A DNA stretch of 64,000 bases from JAILEN01 sp036723975 (GCA_036723975.1 DAIMGJ010000013.1:1-64000), one strand, 5' to 3'; shown: positions 22,456 to 32,325, counted from the first letter of the stretch. Notes: a model not told the origin generated them from the sequence alone. Translations and numbers: made by a program.

Positions 22456-23580
22456 TTAGTAAACAATATAGAATAATAGTAAAATAGTCAGGAAAACTAC
22501 GTTAAGTGCTGTAAAGACCAGCAGGTAGCGCTTTTTGTCAGCTCCTTCCACGAAACTATACTGCTTAAAGGAAATCAGGCTTGCCATAGAGGCGATTAAG
22601 GTCCCGAGGCCGCCAAGGTTGGTTCCGATGATTAGCTTATGATAGTTGTCAGTGAAACCGGAGCAAAGAATGGCAGCCGGGACATTACTGATAAACTGAC
22701 TCAGTACTATGGAAACAATCACTTCTTTGTCTTTAATCATCTGATAGAGTAAAGCATTTAAAGCATCAATCCGCTTTATATTTCCAATAAATATAAACAG
22801 AAAAACAAAGGTAAACAGAAGGGAATAGTCCGGTTTTAAAAGTATCTTTTTATCGTTTATAAAGGTAAACAAAAGAATCAACGCGAGTCCGACGCGATAA
22901 TCCATAAAACGCATGACAACTAAAATAGAAAGCAAAAAGAACACACAATAGAGTATGATGAGAAGCTTTTCTCTGCGAGTACGTTTGTAGGCATTGTTCT
23001 TCGGTGCGTCCAATGAGGCTTTTTTTACGAAGGCAAATGTGGATAGAATTAAAAGCACCAAAGATAAAAGACTGTAGGGTAGCATAAGCTTTACAAAATC
23101 CAGAAAACTAATGTTGGCTTTGGAGTACAGAAACAAATTTTGCGGATTTCCAAGAGGTGTCAACATACTTCCCAAGTTGGCGGCAATGGTATCCAAAACG
23201 ATTACCGGAATAAACAAATCCTTTCGCTTTGCCAGGGATAGTGTAACGATGGAAAAGGGCACGAAGGTGATAAGTGCCACATCGTTTGTAATCCACATGG
23301 AGGAAAAGAAACATAAAAACAGCAAAATAAAAACCACACCTCGGATGGAGGACATGAGGTTCACCAGGTATTCTCCAATTTGGCGAAACAGCTGTAAGCG
23401 TTGCAATCCGGCCATGGTAATCATCAAACAAAGCAGGATACTTAGGGTTCGATAATCAATGTAGTCAATGTAGGCCGCATCCGGATGCACGAAAAAACAG
23501 GAAATAACAGCCAGAACAAAAGCTATCAACAATACAATTTCTTTTTTTACAAAATTCAATAATTTTTCCATAACAGACAT
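22456..23580 (-). CDS. SLC13/ArsB-like anion permease
   Basis: A 374-aa transporter with about ten membrane helices. MWITNDVALITFVPFSIVTL and NLGSMLTPLGNPQNLFLYSKA are the characteristic re-entrant motifs of the ion transporter superfamily that includes NhaD, ArsB and citrate/dicarboxylate (SLC13) permeases; the second resembles the anion-binding SNPQ-like turn. FISNVPAAILCSGF is the matching second-half motif. The substrate cannot be fixed. The start is uncertain: Met at 23580 or 23571; the long frame to 23631 has no RBS. It is convergent with pfp over the foldback element. Confidence 0.82.
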   Translation of the reverse strand: MSVMEKLLNFVKKEIVLLIAFVLAVISCFFVHPDAAYIDYIDYRTLSILLCLMITMAGLQRLQLFRQIGEYLVNLMSSIRGVVFILLFLCFFSSMWITNDVALITFVPFSIVTLSLAKRKDLFIPVIVLDTIAANLGSMLTPLGNPQNLFLYSKANISFLDFVKLMLPYSLLSLVLLILSTFAFVKKASLDAPKNNAYKRTRREKLLIILYCVFFLLSILVVMRFMDYRVGLALILLFTFINDKKILLKPDYSLLFTFVFLFIFIGNIKRIDALNALLYQMIKDKEVIVSIVLSQFISNVPAAILCSGFTDNYHKLIIGTNLGGLGTLIASMASLISFKQYSFVEGADKKRYLLVFTALNVVFLTILLLFYIVY

Positions 23581-23700
23581 ATTATACTGTTTTTTCCTTA
23601 GAATTCTATAGTAGAAACCCATAAAGACCACGCATCTTCTTCCTATATTCTTGATAATATGTTAAAATGATTTGTGATTTTGAGTTACTTTGGGGGATTT

Positions 23701-24747
23701 ATGGGAATGCAGACAAAGCGTATTACTTGGGTTGACATGGCAAAGGGCTACGGCATGATTGCGGTTTTGATCGGACATTTGGTTCAGGGAGGCATGCTGG
23801 GAAACTTTGTATATTCATTTCATTTACCGTTATTCTTCTTTTTGTCGGGATATTTGTTCCACGCTGACATGGATTTTATTTCTTTTTTAAAGAAAAAGGC
23901 ACGGAGTATCCTGATTCCTTATTTTTCCCTCGGTATATTTATTGTATTTTTTTCGGTATTATATCCTTGTTTGTTCGAACATAAGTATCGTACGGCAAAG
24001 ATGTTTGGGTATATGCTGTCTCAGCACTTTTTTGCCTTTTTGTTCCAATATCGTTACGGAACCGTGTGGTATTTGTCTGTGCTGTTAGGCATTAATCTTA
24101 TGATGTACTTTATTGTAAAGATGTCAAAAATCCGGACGCAAGGCCTTTTGGTGCTTTCTGTTTTGGTGCTTGGGTTGTATCGTTATATGGTAATGAATGG
24201 AAGGGTATTGTTTTGGAACTTTGATGCTACGCTAACCACTATGGTGTTCTTTTGGGTAGGCTACGCTTTAAAAAGAAACGAAAAATCATTTAAGTGCTTG
24301 CTTTCATGGAAGTTTCGAGCTTTTCTTGTACCGGTGTTTTTACTTCTGAACATTGCATGCAATATAGCATCGTTTCGGATGACGGGAAAAGGATTGGAAC
24401 TTTGGGCAATGTCTTATGGCATGCCGGTATTTACATACCTTTCCGCATTTTTTGGGATTGCCATGATTGTAGTTCTTTCTTCTCTTTTTACGGTTAGACC
24501 TATTCGTTATATCGGAGAGTATTCCCTTGTTTATTTTGCCTGGCATCAGGCTTTGATTTATCCTTTGCTGGATGAATTATATAAGAGTTTTGGTCATAAT
24601 AATCCGTGGGCTTCCGTGCCGGATTATTTCATGATTTTAATTACAAAGATTTTGATTACCTGTGTGGTACTTACATTGGTAAACGAATTGATTCAAAAAA
24701 CACCGCTTCGTATAATGGTTGGAAAGCCGCTACGAAGTGTAGCATAA
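23701..24747 (+). CDS. Acyltransferase 3 family membrane protein
   Basis: A 348-aa protein with about ten membrane helices, of the OafA/YcfT type that O-acetylates surface polysaccharides or lipids. It begins ITWVDMAKGYGMIAVLIGHL, with the conserved D and catalytic-type His of the family, followed by YSFHLPLFFFLSGYLF. TGGGGGAT before the ATG at 23701 defines the start over an upstream codon at 23674. The next gene starts 14 nt later, so it may be cotranscribed with the histidine kinase. Confidence 0.88.
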   Translation: MGMQTKRITWVDMAKGYGMIAVLIGHLVQGGMLGNFVYSFHLPLFFFLSGYLFHADMDFISFLKKKARSILIPYFSLGIFIVFFSVLYPCLFEHKYRTAKMFGYMLSQHFFAFLFQYRYGTVWYLSVLLGINLMMYFIVKMSKIRTQGLLVLSVLVLGLYRYMVMNGRVLFWNFDATLTTMVFFWVGYALKRNEKSFKCLLSWKFRAFLVPVFLLLNIACNIASFRMTGKGLELWAMSYGMPVFTYLSAFFGIAMIVVLSSLFTVRPIRYIGEYSLVYFAWHQALIYPLLDELYKSFGHNNPWASVPDYFMILITKILITCVVLTLVNELIQKTPLRIMVGKPLRSVA

Positions 24748-24761
24748 GGGAATAGGGAAAT

Positions 24762-27632
24762 ATGGGATTATTTATTAACTGCCTTTTATTTATTTTAGGT
24801 ACCGTGGCACTTGTCATGGGTATCAGTTTCTATTTTAGAAACATTCGATATGAAAAAGAAACCAGTGTCATTATTTTAATGTATGGATTGTCATCCGCGG
24901 TATGGTGCATTTGCTACGGGCTTATCGGTATTATTCCAAAAGTGGAATGGTGTCCCTATATTCGTATACTTGGAATATTTGCTGTAGATGCTTTTATCAT
25001 GACGGAAGTCTTTTTGGGCTGTAAACTAACTTCCATCGATAAAAAGAGAAGTACAATCGTAAAAATCATTATGATGATTTTTACGGTTGTGGATTTCTTT
25101 TTGTTCTCACAAAGGGATGTAGATATCTTTGTGCGACAAAACGAATGGACTACCTGGTATTCCAATCCGGAGTATGGATTTGTCCGGACCTATCATTCGT
25201 TTTTTGTGGGATTAACCTTTTTTGTGCTTTTGATACTGGCGAGTATTTGGGTGGCAAAAGGAACTTTAAAGCGGGAGTGGCGATTTATAAATCTTTTGTA
25301 TATTGCAAACTTCTTGTTTTTCGCTTGCAGTATACCGGATACTTTTTTGCCGCTTTTGGGAAAACCGGCATATTCCACATCGGGAATCGGTGCCGCTCTA
25401 TGTACCATGGTGGTTTGGTACGGAGCAACTCAGCTGAATTATTTTGATATTCGAATGGGAAATATCGCGGATAAGTTTTTAAACTTTATAAACGCCGGTA
25501 TCGTGATTTTTGATACCAATTGTCGCGTCGCCATTATGAACGATTACTGCCGCGGCCTTTTGAAAAAAAGAAATAAAGAAGCGACCGATGATACCATTCA
25601 ATTTGTATTTGATAACAACGGACTCAACAAAGAAGAAGCATTCGAAATTGCTAAGGATGATATTTGGACCGCGCGTCTTTGTGATATGGATCATACCCAT
25701 TTTTATTCTGTTCGGCTAAATGCGTTAAAGGACGATTTTAACGTACCGTTCTGTTTCATGTGTGTGTTTATTGATGTTACGGATGAAATGGAAATGGTAG
25801 ATAAACTGGAAAATGCATCTAAAGCAAAAACCGATTTCTTAGCACAGATGTCTCACGAAATCCGAACACCGATTAATACTGTGCTTGGTATGAATGAGAT
25901 GATTCTCAGAAAAACTTCCGATGCAGAAATCCTAGAGTATGCAAACGGCATTGATTCATCCGGAAGAATTCTTCTTTCGTTGATTAACAGTATTTTGGAT
26001 TTTTCAAAAATTGAAGACGGTCGTATGGAGATCATTCCGGTGGAATATGATTCGGTTACCATGATTTCCAATGCGGTGGATTCTGTTTCTCAGGATGCCA
26101 TGGAAAAAGGATTGGATCTTTTGGTAGAAGTGGATGACAAACTACCGAAAAAACTATATGGAGATGATGTCAGAGTATCACAGATTATCATGAATCTATT
26201 AACCAATGCGGTTAAGTATACAAAAAAAGGAAAAATCAAACTTTGTATCAGACAATTGGAACAGGTTGATAATTGCTCCAAAATTTACGTGGCGGTTTCC
26301 GATACGGGAATCGGAATCAAAGAGGAAGACTTACATCGTTTATCCTTATCCTTTGAACGCTTGGATGAAGTAAAGAATCATAATATCGAGGGATCGGGAC
26401 TTGGAATCTCCATCGTAACAAAGCTTTTGCATATGATGAACAGCGAATTAAAGATTGACACGGAATACGGAAAGGGCTCTTGTTTTTCTTTTGTGCTTGA
26501 GCAAAAAATCATTGACGAAACCCCGATAGGGGATTACCAAAGCGTGGTAAATTCCAGAACGGATTCTGTGGAACGCAAAGAAATGATTATTGTCCCTGAT
26601 GCCAAGATTCTTGTGGTGGATGACAATGATATGAATCTAAAGGTTGCCAGTAAATTGCTTTCCCTGTTCGAAATTGTTCCCGAACTTGTTTCTTCAGGAA
26701 AAGCAGCTATAGAGGCTGTGAAAAAACAATCTTTCGACATTATTCTTATGGATCATATGATGCCGGAGATGGATGGAGTGGAAACCCTTCATTATATGAA
26801 AGAGCAGAATCTGATTTCGGAGGAGACTGCAGTTGTTGTTATTACGGCAAATGCCATTGCGGGGGCGAGGGAAGGATATTTAAAGGACGGTTTTACGGAT
26901 TATATCTCCAAGCCTGTGGAATTAGATGAAGTGGAACGGGTTCTTCGTAGCTATATAGAACCTGAACGAATACATAAAAAGGGAGAAAATATTGTCTTAG
27001 AAGTAAAGAAAAAAGAAGACTTATTCCCATCAATTGAAGGAATCGATTGGGACAGCGCATACCATCGCATGCCGGATAAGGATATGTTATACGAAGTGAT
27101 TGATACATTTTGCCAGGCGGGATTCAGTGATTTAGAAGAGCTTCAAAACTACTTCGAAGGTATTTTTAGCGGTGAGGATGAAAAAGCACTTTCCAACTAC
27201 CGTATTAAGGTTCATGCCATGAAAAACGGAGCGGCCACCGTGGGGGCAAATACTCTTTCCGAAGAGGCAAGGACTTTGGAATTTGCAGCAAGAGACGGAA
27301 ATACCGATTACATAAAAGCCTACCAAAACAGATTTGCCAGAAATTATCGTGAGATGGTACGTCGCATTCAAAATGCTTTATTTGATGGTGAAAAAGAAGG
27401 AAAAACATTGATGGAAGATGATGCATTGTATCGAAATCTTGACCTTATAAAAACAGCAATGGAAGAATTTGATACAATGACCTTAAATCAATTGTCATCC
27501 ATGTTGATGCAATATACGTTTTCAAGTGAAAAGGTGACAAATGAAGTGGTACATTTACAGGAAGCCATTCGGGATTTTAATCGCGATGCTTTCAAAAGAA
27601 CCATCGAAAAACTTGAGGATATGCTATCATAG
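24762..27632 (+). CDS. Hybrid sensor histidine kinase with receiver and Hpt domains
   Basis: A 956-aa signalling protein. Residues 1-225 form a seven-helix membrane sensor (7TM histidine-kinase N-terminal type) without a large external domain; 235-345 form a PAS-like region; HisKA has QMSHEIRTPINTVLG with phospho-acceptor His365; the ATPase has NLLTNAVKYTKKGK, DTGIGIKEEDL and GSGLGISIV. A receiver follows (ILVVDDNDMNL; phospho-Asp664 in ILMDHMMPEMDG; Lys in YISKPVE), then an Hpt domain with His818 in KVHAMKNGAATVGA. All phosphorelay residues are intact. The HD-GYP/receiver gene 39 nt downstream is the likely output partner. Confidence 0.92.
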   Translation: MGLFINCLLFILGTVALVMGISFYFRNIRYEKETSVIILMYGLSSAVWCICYGLIGIIPKVEWCPYIRILGIFAVDAFIMTEVFLGCKLTSIDKKRSTIVKIIMMIFTVVDFFLFSQRDVDIFVRQNEWTTWYSNPEYGFVRTYHSFFVGLTFFVLLILASIWVAKGTLKREWRFINLLYIANFLFFACSIPDTFLPLLGKPAYSTSGIGAALCTMVVWYGATQLNYFDIRMGNIADKFLNFINAGIVIFDTNCRVAIMNDYCRGLLKKRNKEATDDTIQFVFDNNGLNKEEAFEIAKDDIWTARLCDMDHTHFYSVRLNALKDDFNVPFCFMCVFIDVTDEMEMVDKLENASKAKTDFLAQMSHEIRTPINTVLGMNEMILRKTSDAEILEYANGIDSSGRILLSLINSILDFSKIEDGRMEIIPVEYDSVTMISNAVDSVSQDAMEKGLDLLVEVDDKLPKKLYGDDVRVSQIIMNLLTNAVKYTKKGKIKLCIRQLEQVDNCSKIYVAVSDTGIGIKEEDLHRLSLSFERLDEVKNHNIEGSGLGISIVTKLLHMMNSELKIDTEYGKGSCFSFVLEQKIIDETPIGDYQSVVNSRTDSVERKEMIIVPDAKILVVDDNDMNLKVASKLLSLFEIVPELVSSGKAAIEAVKKQSFDIILMDHMMPEMDGVETLHYMKEQNLISEETAVVVITANAIAGAREGYLKDGFTDYISKPVELDEVERVLRSYIEPERIHKKGENIVLEVKKKEDLFPSIEGIDWDSAYHRMPDKDMLYEVIDTFCQAGFSDLEELQNYFEGIFSGEDEKALSNYRIKVHAMKNGAATVGANTLSEEARTLEFAARDGNTDYIKAYQNRFARNYREMVRRIQNALFDGEKEGKTLMEDDALYRNLDLIKTAMEEFDTMTLNQLSSMLMQYTFSSEKVTNEVVHLQEAIRDFNRDAFKRTIEKLEDMLS

Positions 27633-27671
27633 AGGAACGAAGAGGAAATATAAGGAAAGGGGAGCACAATT

Positions 27672-29126
27672 ATGAGATTTATGGATACCCGGGCATTGAC
27701 TCCGGGAATGATACTTGGAAGAGACATTATTAGTCCCGGTCAATCCTTCATGTTAAAAAAGGGAGTGGAACTGACCGAGGAGTATATTGACTATCTTAAT
27801 CGCAAGGGATATTTAGGCGCGTATATTACGGATGAGGAAAACCTGGATATCGAGATTGAAGATCCGCTATCGTTGGATACTTTTTCCAATACTGTAAAGG
27901 CAGTGGAAGAAGCAAATGTGGGAGAGCTGATTTCATCTGCCAGAAATATCGTAAGAGACATTTCACAAATGAAAAAACTAAGCATCGATTTGTTGGATTT
28001 GCGATCCTTTGATGAGTATACCTATCGTCATTCCGTAAATGTAGCGGTTTATGCTGTTGCTATTGCAAAGTATTTAAAACTTTCGGACAGTGAACTGGAA
28101 GAAGCGGCGCTTGCCGGTATTTGTCACGACTTAGGCAAGCAAAAGATTTCTGCGGAGATAATTAATAAGCCGGGTTCTTTAACAGACGAAGAATTTGAAC
28201 AAATTAAGAATCACCCCAAGTATTCTTATGATATGTTACAGTCCAATAGCGAAATTTCTGCAGTAGTTCGTCAAGCTGTGTTATGTCACCATGAGAATGA
28301 AAACGGAAGCGGTTATCCCATGGGGAAAAAGGGAAAAGAACTGTCTTTGATTACGAAGATTTTGCATGTGGCTGATGTGTATGATGCATTGATTTCCAGA
28401 AGACCGTATAAGAATCCGTATTCTCCTGTGGAAGCTTTTGAATACCTAATGGGTGGTGAAGCTATCCTGTTTTCTGAAAAGGTGGTGGAAGCCATGCGTA
28501 TGGTTATTCCGACTTACCCGATTGCTACGGATGTGCGTTTGTCTACCGGAGAAAGGGCAGTGGTGGTTGCTCATACCAAAGATCCGCTACGTCCGGTGGT
28601 ACGTATCCTTGGCTCCAATTACGATATGGATTTATCCAACGAAGCATACAGCAATGTAATTATAGTATTTAGTGGTTTCTCCGATGGTGTAACCTTTGGC
28701 GGAGTAGAAGAGCTAAATGAGAAACGCCAGACGATCAAAGAAAAGAAAACAAATATTTTGATAGTAGATGATTCTATTATAAGTCTGCAGTCCACAACGA
28801 ATGCGCTTTCGGACGAACGTTACAACCTGATTACGTTACAAAGTGGTTTGGCTGCTATGAACTACATTAAAGAAGAAGGTGCTCCGGATTTGGTGATTAT
28901 GGATATTGAAATGCCCACCATTGACGGAATAGAGACCGTTACCGCTATTCGAGAAATGGGATACACAGATTTGCCGGTGGTATTTCTGACTTCGAACACC
29001 AGTAAAGAAACGGTATTGAAATGCTTTTCCGTAAAGGCAAAAGACTATATAGTGAAGCCTGTTTTACCGGTTTATTTAAGAGAACGAGTGGCCATTGCCC
29101 TGGATGCATCTCTGGAAAGATATTAA
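27672..29126 (+). CDS. HD-GYP domain protein with C-terminal receiver
   Basis: A 484-aa protein predicted to hydrolyse cyclic di-GMP. Residues 1-95 form a small DUF3391-like N-terminal region. The HD-GYP domain (about 110-290) has CHDLGKQ with His152-Asp153, LCHHENENGSGYP with His206-His207 and the GYP triad at 214-216. After a small beta domain, the receiver (about 355-480) has ILIVDDS and phospho-Asp411 in VIMDIEMPTIDG. The order effector-then-receiver is the reverse of common RpfG-type proteins. Pairing with the adjacent hybrid kinase is inferred from adjacency. Confidence 0.92.
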   Translation: MRFMDTRALTPGMILGRDIISPGQSFMLKKGVELTEEYIDYLNRKGYLGAYITDEENLDIEIEDPLSLDTFSNTVKAVEEANVGELISSARNIVRDISQMKKLSIDLLDLRSFDEYTYRHSVNVAVYAVAIAKYLKLSDSELEEAALAGICHDLGKQKISAEIINKPGSLTDEEFEQIKNHPKYSYDMLQSNSEISAVVRQAVLCHHENENGSGYPMGKKGKELSLITKILHVADVYDALISRRPYKNPYSPVEAFEYLMGGEAILFSEKVVEAMRMVIPTYPIATDVRLSTGERAVVVAHTKDPLRPVVRILGSNYDMDLSNEAYSNVIIVFSGFSDGVTFGGVEELNEKRQTIKEKKTNILIVDDSIISLQSTTNALSDERYNLITLQSGLAAMNYIKEEGAPDLVIMDIEMPTIDGIETVTAIREMGYTDLPVVFLTSNTSKETVLKCFSVKAKDYIVKPVLPVYLRERVAIALDASLERY

Positions 29127-29144
29127 TTGTTAATTTTTTGGCAA
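29127..29144. promoter_or_regulatory. Rex-like operator upstream of pckA
   Basis: TTGTTAATTTTTTGGCAA matches the Rex consensus TTGTTAA-N4-TTAACAA at 12 of 14 defined positions. It lies 7 nt upstream of the -35 element of the pckA promoter. Rex represses fermentation genes at low NADH/NAD. A similar site precedes the hydrogenase operon. Binding is untested. Confidence 0.5.
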
Positions 29145-29151
29145 ATTTTAC

Positions 29152-29181
29152 TTGGAGAAATGAATACAATAATGGTATAAT
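29152..29181 (+). promoter_or_regulatory. Promoter of pckA
   Basis: TTGGAG (29152-29157), an 18-bp spacer and extended -10 TGGTATAAT (29173-29181). An imperfect hairpin occupies the leader before the RBS AAGGAG. Confidence 0.7.
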
Positions 29182-29263
29182 AGCTTTTGTAGTCGGACGA
29201 CGTGTTTAGACTCAAATCTCACGGGAGTGGGGTTTAATATAAAATGAAAAAGGAGAATACATT

Positions 29264-30877
29264 ATGGCAAATGTGGATTTAACCAAGTATGGTATCACAG
29301 GGGTTAAGGAAGTGGTTTACAATTCTTCCTACGATGACTTGTATAAGGACGAGCTTGATCCTTCTTTACAGGGATATGAAAAAGGTCAGGAAAGTGAACT
29401 CGGTGCTGTTAACGTTATGACAGGTGTTTATACAGGCCGTTCACCAAAAGATAAATTCATCGTTATGGATGAGAATTCTAAGGACACCGTTTGGTGGACA
29501 ACAGAAGAGTATCCAAACGATAACCATCCGGCTTCTAAAGAAACATGGGAAGCAGTTAAGAAAATTGCTCAGGAAGAGCTTTCCAACAAAAAGCTTTATG
29601 TTGTAGATGCATTCTGTGGTGCAAATAAAGATACTCGTATGGCAGTTCGTTTCATCATGGAAGTAGCTTGGCAGGCACATTTCGTAAAGAATATGTTTAT
29701 TGTACCTACCCCGGAAGAAGAAGCTTCCTTCGAGCCGGACTTTGTTGTTTACAATGCTTCTAAAGCAAAGGTTACAAATTACAAAGAGTTAGGTCTTAAT
29801 TCTGAAACAGCAGTAGTATTTAACATTACTACCCGCGAACAGGTTATCATCAATACATGGTACGGCGGAGAAATGAAAAAAGGTATGTTCTCTATGATGA
29901 ACTACTATTTACCGCTTAAGGGCATTGCTTCTATGCATTGTTCCGCAAATACCGATATGGACGGAAAGAATACCGCTATTTTCTTCGGACTTTCAGGAAC
30001 AGGAAAGACCACATTATCTACCGATCCTAAGCGTTTACTTATCGGTGATGATGAGCATGGTTGGGATGACAACGGCGTGTTCAACTTCGAAGGTGGATGC
30101 TATGCTAAGGTTATCAACCTTGATAAAGAATCTGAGCCGGATATCTACAACGCAATCAGACGTGATGCATTGTTAGAGAACGTTACATTGGATGACAAGG
30201 GTGTAATCGATTTCGCAGATAAGTCTGTTACAGAAAACACTCGTGTTTCTTATCCAATCAACCATATTGAAAATATCGTTCAGAAGGTAAATAAGATTTC
30301 TGCAGGTCCGGAAGCTAAGAACGTTATCTTCCTTTCTGCTGATGCGTTTGGAGTACTTCCTCCGGTATCTATTCTTACACCGGAACAGACCAAGTACTAT
30401 TTCCTTTCCGGATTTACTGCAAAGCTTGCAGGAACCGAGCGTGGAATTACAGAACCGACACCTACTTTTTCAGCTTGCTTCGGACAGGCTTTCTTGGAAT
30501 TACATCCGACCAAGTATGCAGAAGAGCTGGTTAAGAAGATGGAGAAATCCGGTGCGAAGGCATATCTTGTTAACACAGGATGGAACGGAACCGGAAAGCG
30601 TATCTCTATTAAAGATACCCGTGGTATCATCGATGGCATCTTAAACGGAGATATCTTAAAGAGCGAGACAAAGACAATTCCTTACTTCAATTTCGAAGTT
30701 CCTACTTCATTAACCGGAGTAGACACAGGAATTTTAGATCCTCGTGATACATATGCAAATGCTTCTGAATGGGAAGAGAAAGCGAAAGATTTGGCTGCTC
30801 GTTTCCAGAAGAACTTCAAAAAATACGAAGGCAATGATGCAGGTAAAGCATTGGTACCTGCAGGTCCTCAGTTATAA
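29264..30877 (+). CDS. pckA: Phosphoenolpyruvate carboxykinase (ATP)
   Basis: A 537-aa enzyme converting oxaloacetate and ATP to PEP, CO2 and ADP; in fermenters it often runs towards oxaloacetate. YTGRSPKDKFIV binds the substrate, FFGLSGTGKTTLSTDP is the kinase-1a P-loop, LIGDDEHGWDDNGVFNFEGGCYAK the metal-binding kinase-2 region, and GTERGITEP binds adenine. Length fits the ATP family (about 530 aa). It is monocistronic with its own promoter, Rex-like site and terminator. Confidence 0.97.
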   Translation: MANVDLTKYGITGVKEVVYNSSYDDLYKDELDPSLQGYEKGQESELGAVNVMTGVYTGRSPKDKFIVMDENSKDTVWWTTEEYPNDNHPASKETWEAVKKIAQEELSNKKLYVVDAFCGANKDTRMAVRFIMEVAWQAHFVKNMFIVPTPEEEASFEPDFVVYNASKAKVTNYKELGLNSETAVVFNITTREQVIINTWYGGEMKKGMFSMMNYYLPLKGIASMHCSANTDMDGKNTAIFFGLSGTGKTTLSTDPKRLLIGDDEHGWDDNGVFNFEGGCYAKVINLDKESEPDIYNAIRRDALLENVTLDDKGVIDFADKSVTENTRVSYPINHIENIVQKVNKISAGPEAKNVIFLSADAFGVLPPVSILTPEQTKYYFLSGFTAKLAGTERGITEPTPTFSACFGQAFLELHPTKYAEELVKKMEKSGAKAYLVNTGWNGTGKRISIKDTRGIIDGILNGDILKSETKTIPYFNFEVPTSLTGVDTGILDPRDTYANASEWEEKAKDLAARFQKNFKKYEGNDAGKALVPAGPQL

Positions 30878-30901
30878 GATTCGTTTTCAAACGGAGATAG
30901 G

Positions 30902-30930
30902 ATAGGGAGTAGCAATACTCCCTATTTTTA
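30902..30930 (+). terminator. Terminator of pckA
   Basis: A 10-bp perfect stem ATAGGGAGTA/TACTCCCTAT with loop GCAA and a following TTTTT. The putative pyrC promoter starts immediately after. Confidence 0.75.
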
Positions 30931-30939
30931 TGGTAGAAT
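30931..30939 (+). promoter_or_regulatory. Extended -10 candidate for the pyr operon
   Basis: TGGTAGAAT, an extended -10, lies 25 nt before the pyrC start. The -35 position would fall inside the pckA terminator hairpin and has no good match. Confidence 0.35.
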
Positions 30940-30963
30940 TTCTCTTTGAAATGGGAGGCATTG

Positions 30964-32316
30964 ATGAGTCTATTAATTAAAGGTGGAAGAGTAATTAATC
31001 CCGCAACAAAAACAGATGAAGAATTGGATATCTTGGTGGATGAAACCACAGGTAAGATTACTAGAATTGCGCCGGAAATCTTAGATCATAAGGCAAGGGT
31101 GATTGATGCCGCGGAAAAGATTGTCTTTCCCGGGTTTATTGATATGCATGTCCATATGCGAGATCCCGGACAGACCTATAAAGGGGATATCAGAACAGAG
31201 TCCAAAGCTGCAGCCAGAGGCGGATATACCACAGTTTGTGCAATGCCGAATACAACTCCTGTGGTGGACAGTGCGGAAGGAATCCGTTATGTCAGAGACA
31301 AGGCCAAAAGTGTTGGATTGTGTAATGTGCTTCAGGTTGGTGCAATCACAAAGGGGATGGAAGGCAAGGAGCTGTCCGATATTTACGGAATGGCAAATGA
31401 AGGAATGATTTGTATTTCCGAAGACGGAAAAAGCGTGATGGATTCCGGCCTTTTAAGAAAAGCAATGAAGATTGCCAAAGAAAAGAATCTTACGGTTTTA
31501 TCCCATTGTGAAGACATAAACCTTGTAGAAGGCGGCGTTATGAATGCCGGAGAAAAGTCTAAGGAATTTGGTGTAAACGGTATTACCAACGCAGTGGAGA
31601 ATGTCATCATTGCAAGAGATATTATGTTGGCAGAAGAAACCGGTGCCAGATTGCACTTGTGTCACTGTTCCACAAAGGAATCCGCAGAGCTGATTCGGGA
31701 TGCCAAAGCAAAAGGTATTTTTGTGTCAGGAGAGGTTTGTCCCCATCATTTTGCATTATCGGAGGAGGACATCCCCTCCAAAGAGGATGCAAATTATAAA
31801 ATGAACCCGCCTTTGCGCGCAAAAGAAGACGTGGAAGCGCTAAAACAGGGACTTAAGGATGGAGTTTTTGAGGTAATCTCAACGGATCACGCACCTCATA
31901 GTGCTGAGGAAAAAGCAAAGGACTTTGAACATGCCCCTTTTGGAATCGTTGGCATGGAAACTGCAGCATCTCTTACTTACAGCGAACTGGTTTTGGGTGG
32001 ATATCTTTCCTTGATGCAGATGGCAGAGAAGCTAAGTTACAATCCGGCCAGAATTCTTGGAATCGATGCAGGAGATTTGTCAGCGGGAAAACCTGCGGAT
32101 ATTACGATTTTTGATCCTGATAAGGAATATGAGGTAAATAAAAAAGATTTTGCCGGAAAGAGTACGAACATGCCGTACGAAGGCTGGACATTAACCGGAC
32201 AAGTGGTAACCACCATAAAGGCCGGAAAAGTAACCTATGAACAAAACCAAAGAGGAAACTCTCAAAACGGTTTGCAAAAAGTGATAAAGACCATTACGGA
32301 TAAGTTAAAAAAGTAG
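30964..32316 (+). CDS. pyrC: Dihydroorotase
   Basis: A 450-aa zinc amidohydrolase of type I that closes carbamoyl aspartate to dihydroorotate. FPGFIDMHVHMRDPGQTYKG carries the first metal ligands; LSHCEDINL and LHLCHCST give further His ligands; ISTDHAPHSAEEK holds the catalytic Asp. GGGAGG at 30953-30958 fixes the start at 30964 rather than 30946. It is the first gene of pyrC-pyrF-pyrK-pyrD. No PyrR-type attenuator fits in the short leader. Confidence 0.95.
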   Translation: MSLLIKGGRVINPATKTDEELDILVDETTGKITRIAPEILDHKARVIDAAEKIVFPGFIDMHVHMRDPGQTYKGDIRTESKAAARGGYTTVCAMPNTTPVVDSAEGIRYVRDKAKSVGLCNVLQVGAITKGMEGKELSDIYGMANEGMICISEDGKSVMDSGLLRKAMKIAKEKNLTVLSHCEDINLVEGGVMNAGEKSKEFGVNGITNAVENVIIARDIMLAEETGARLHLCHCSTKESAELIRDAKAKGIFVSGEVCPHHFALSEEDIPSKEDANYKMNPPLRAKEDVEALKQGLKDGVFEVISTDHAPHSAEEKAKDFEHAPFGIVGMETAASLTYSELVLGGYLSLMQMAEKLSYNPARILGIDAGDLSAGKPADITIFDPDKEYEVNKKDFAGKSTNMPYEGWTLTGQVVTTIKAGKVTYEQNQRGNSQNGLQKVIKTITDKLKK

Positions 32317-32325
32317 AGGTAAAAC

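Noticed and set aside
30878..30963. PyrR-type attenuator before pyrC
   Set aside because: The gap holds the pckA terminator and a short leader; no alternative antiterminator pairing or PyrR-binding loop could be seen.
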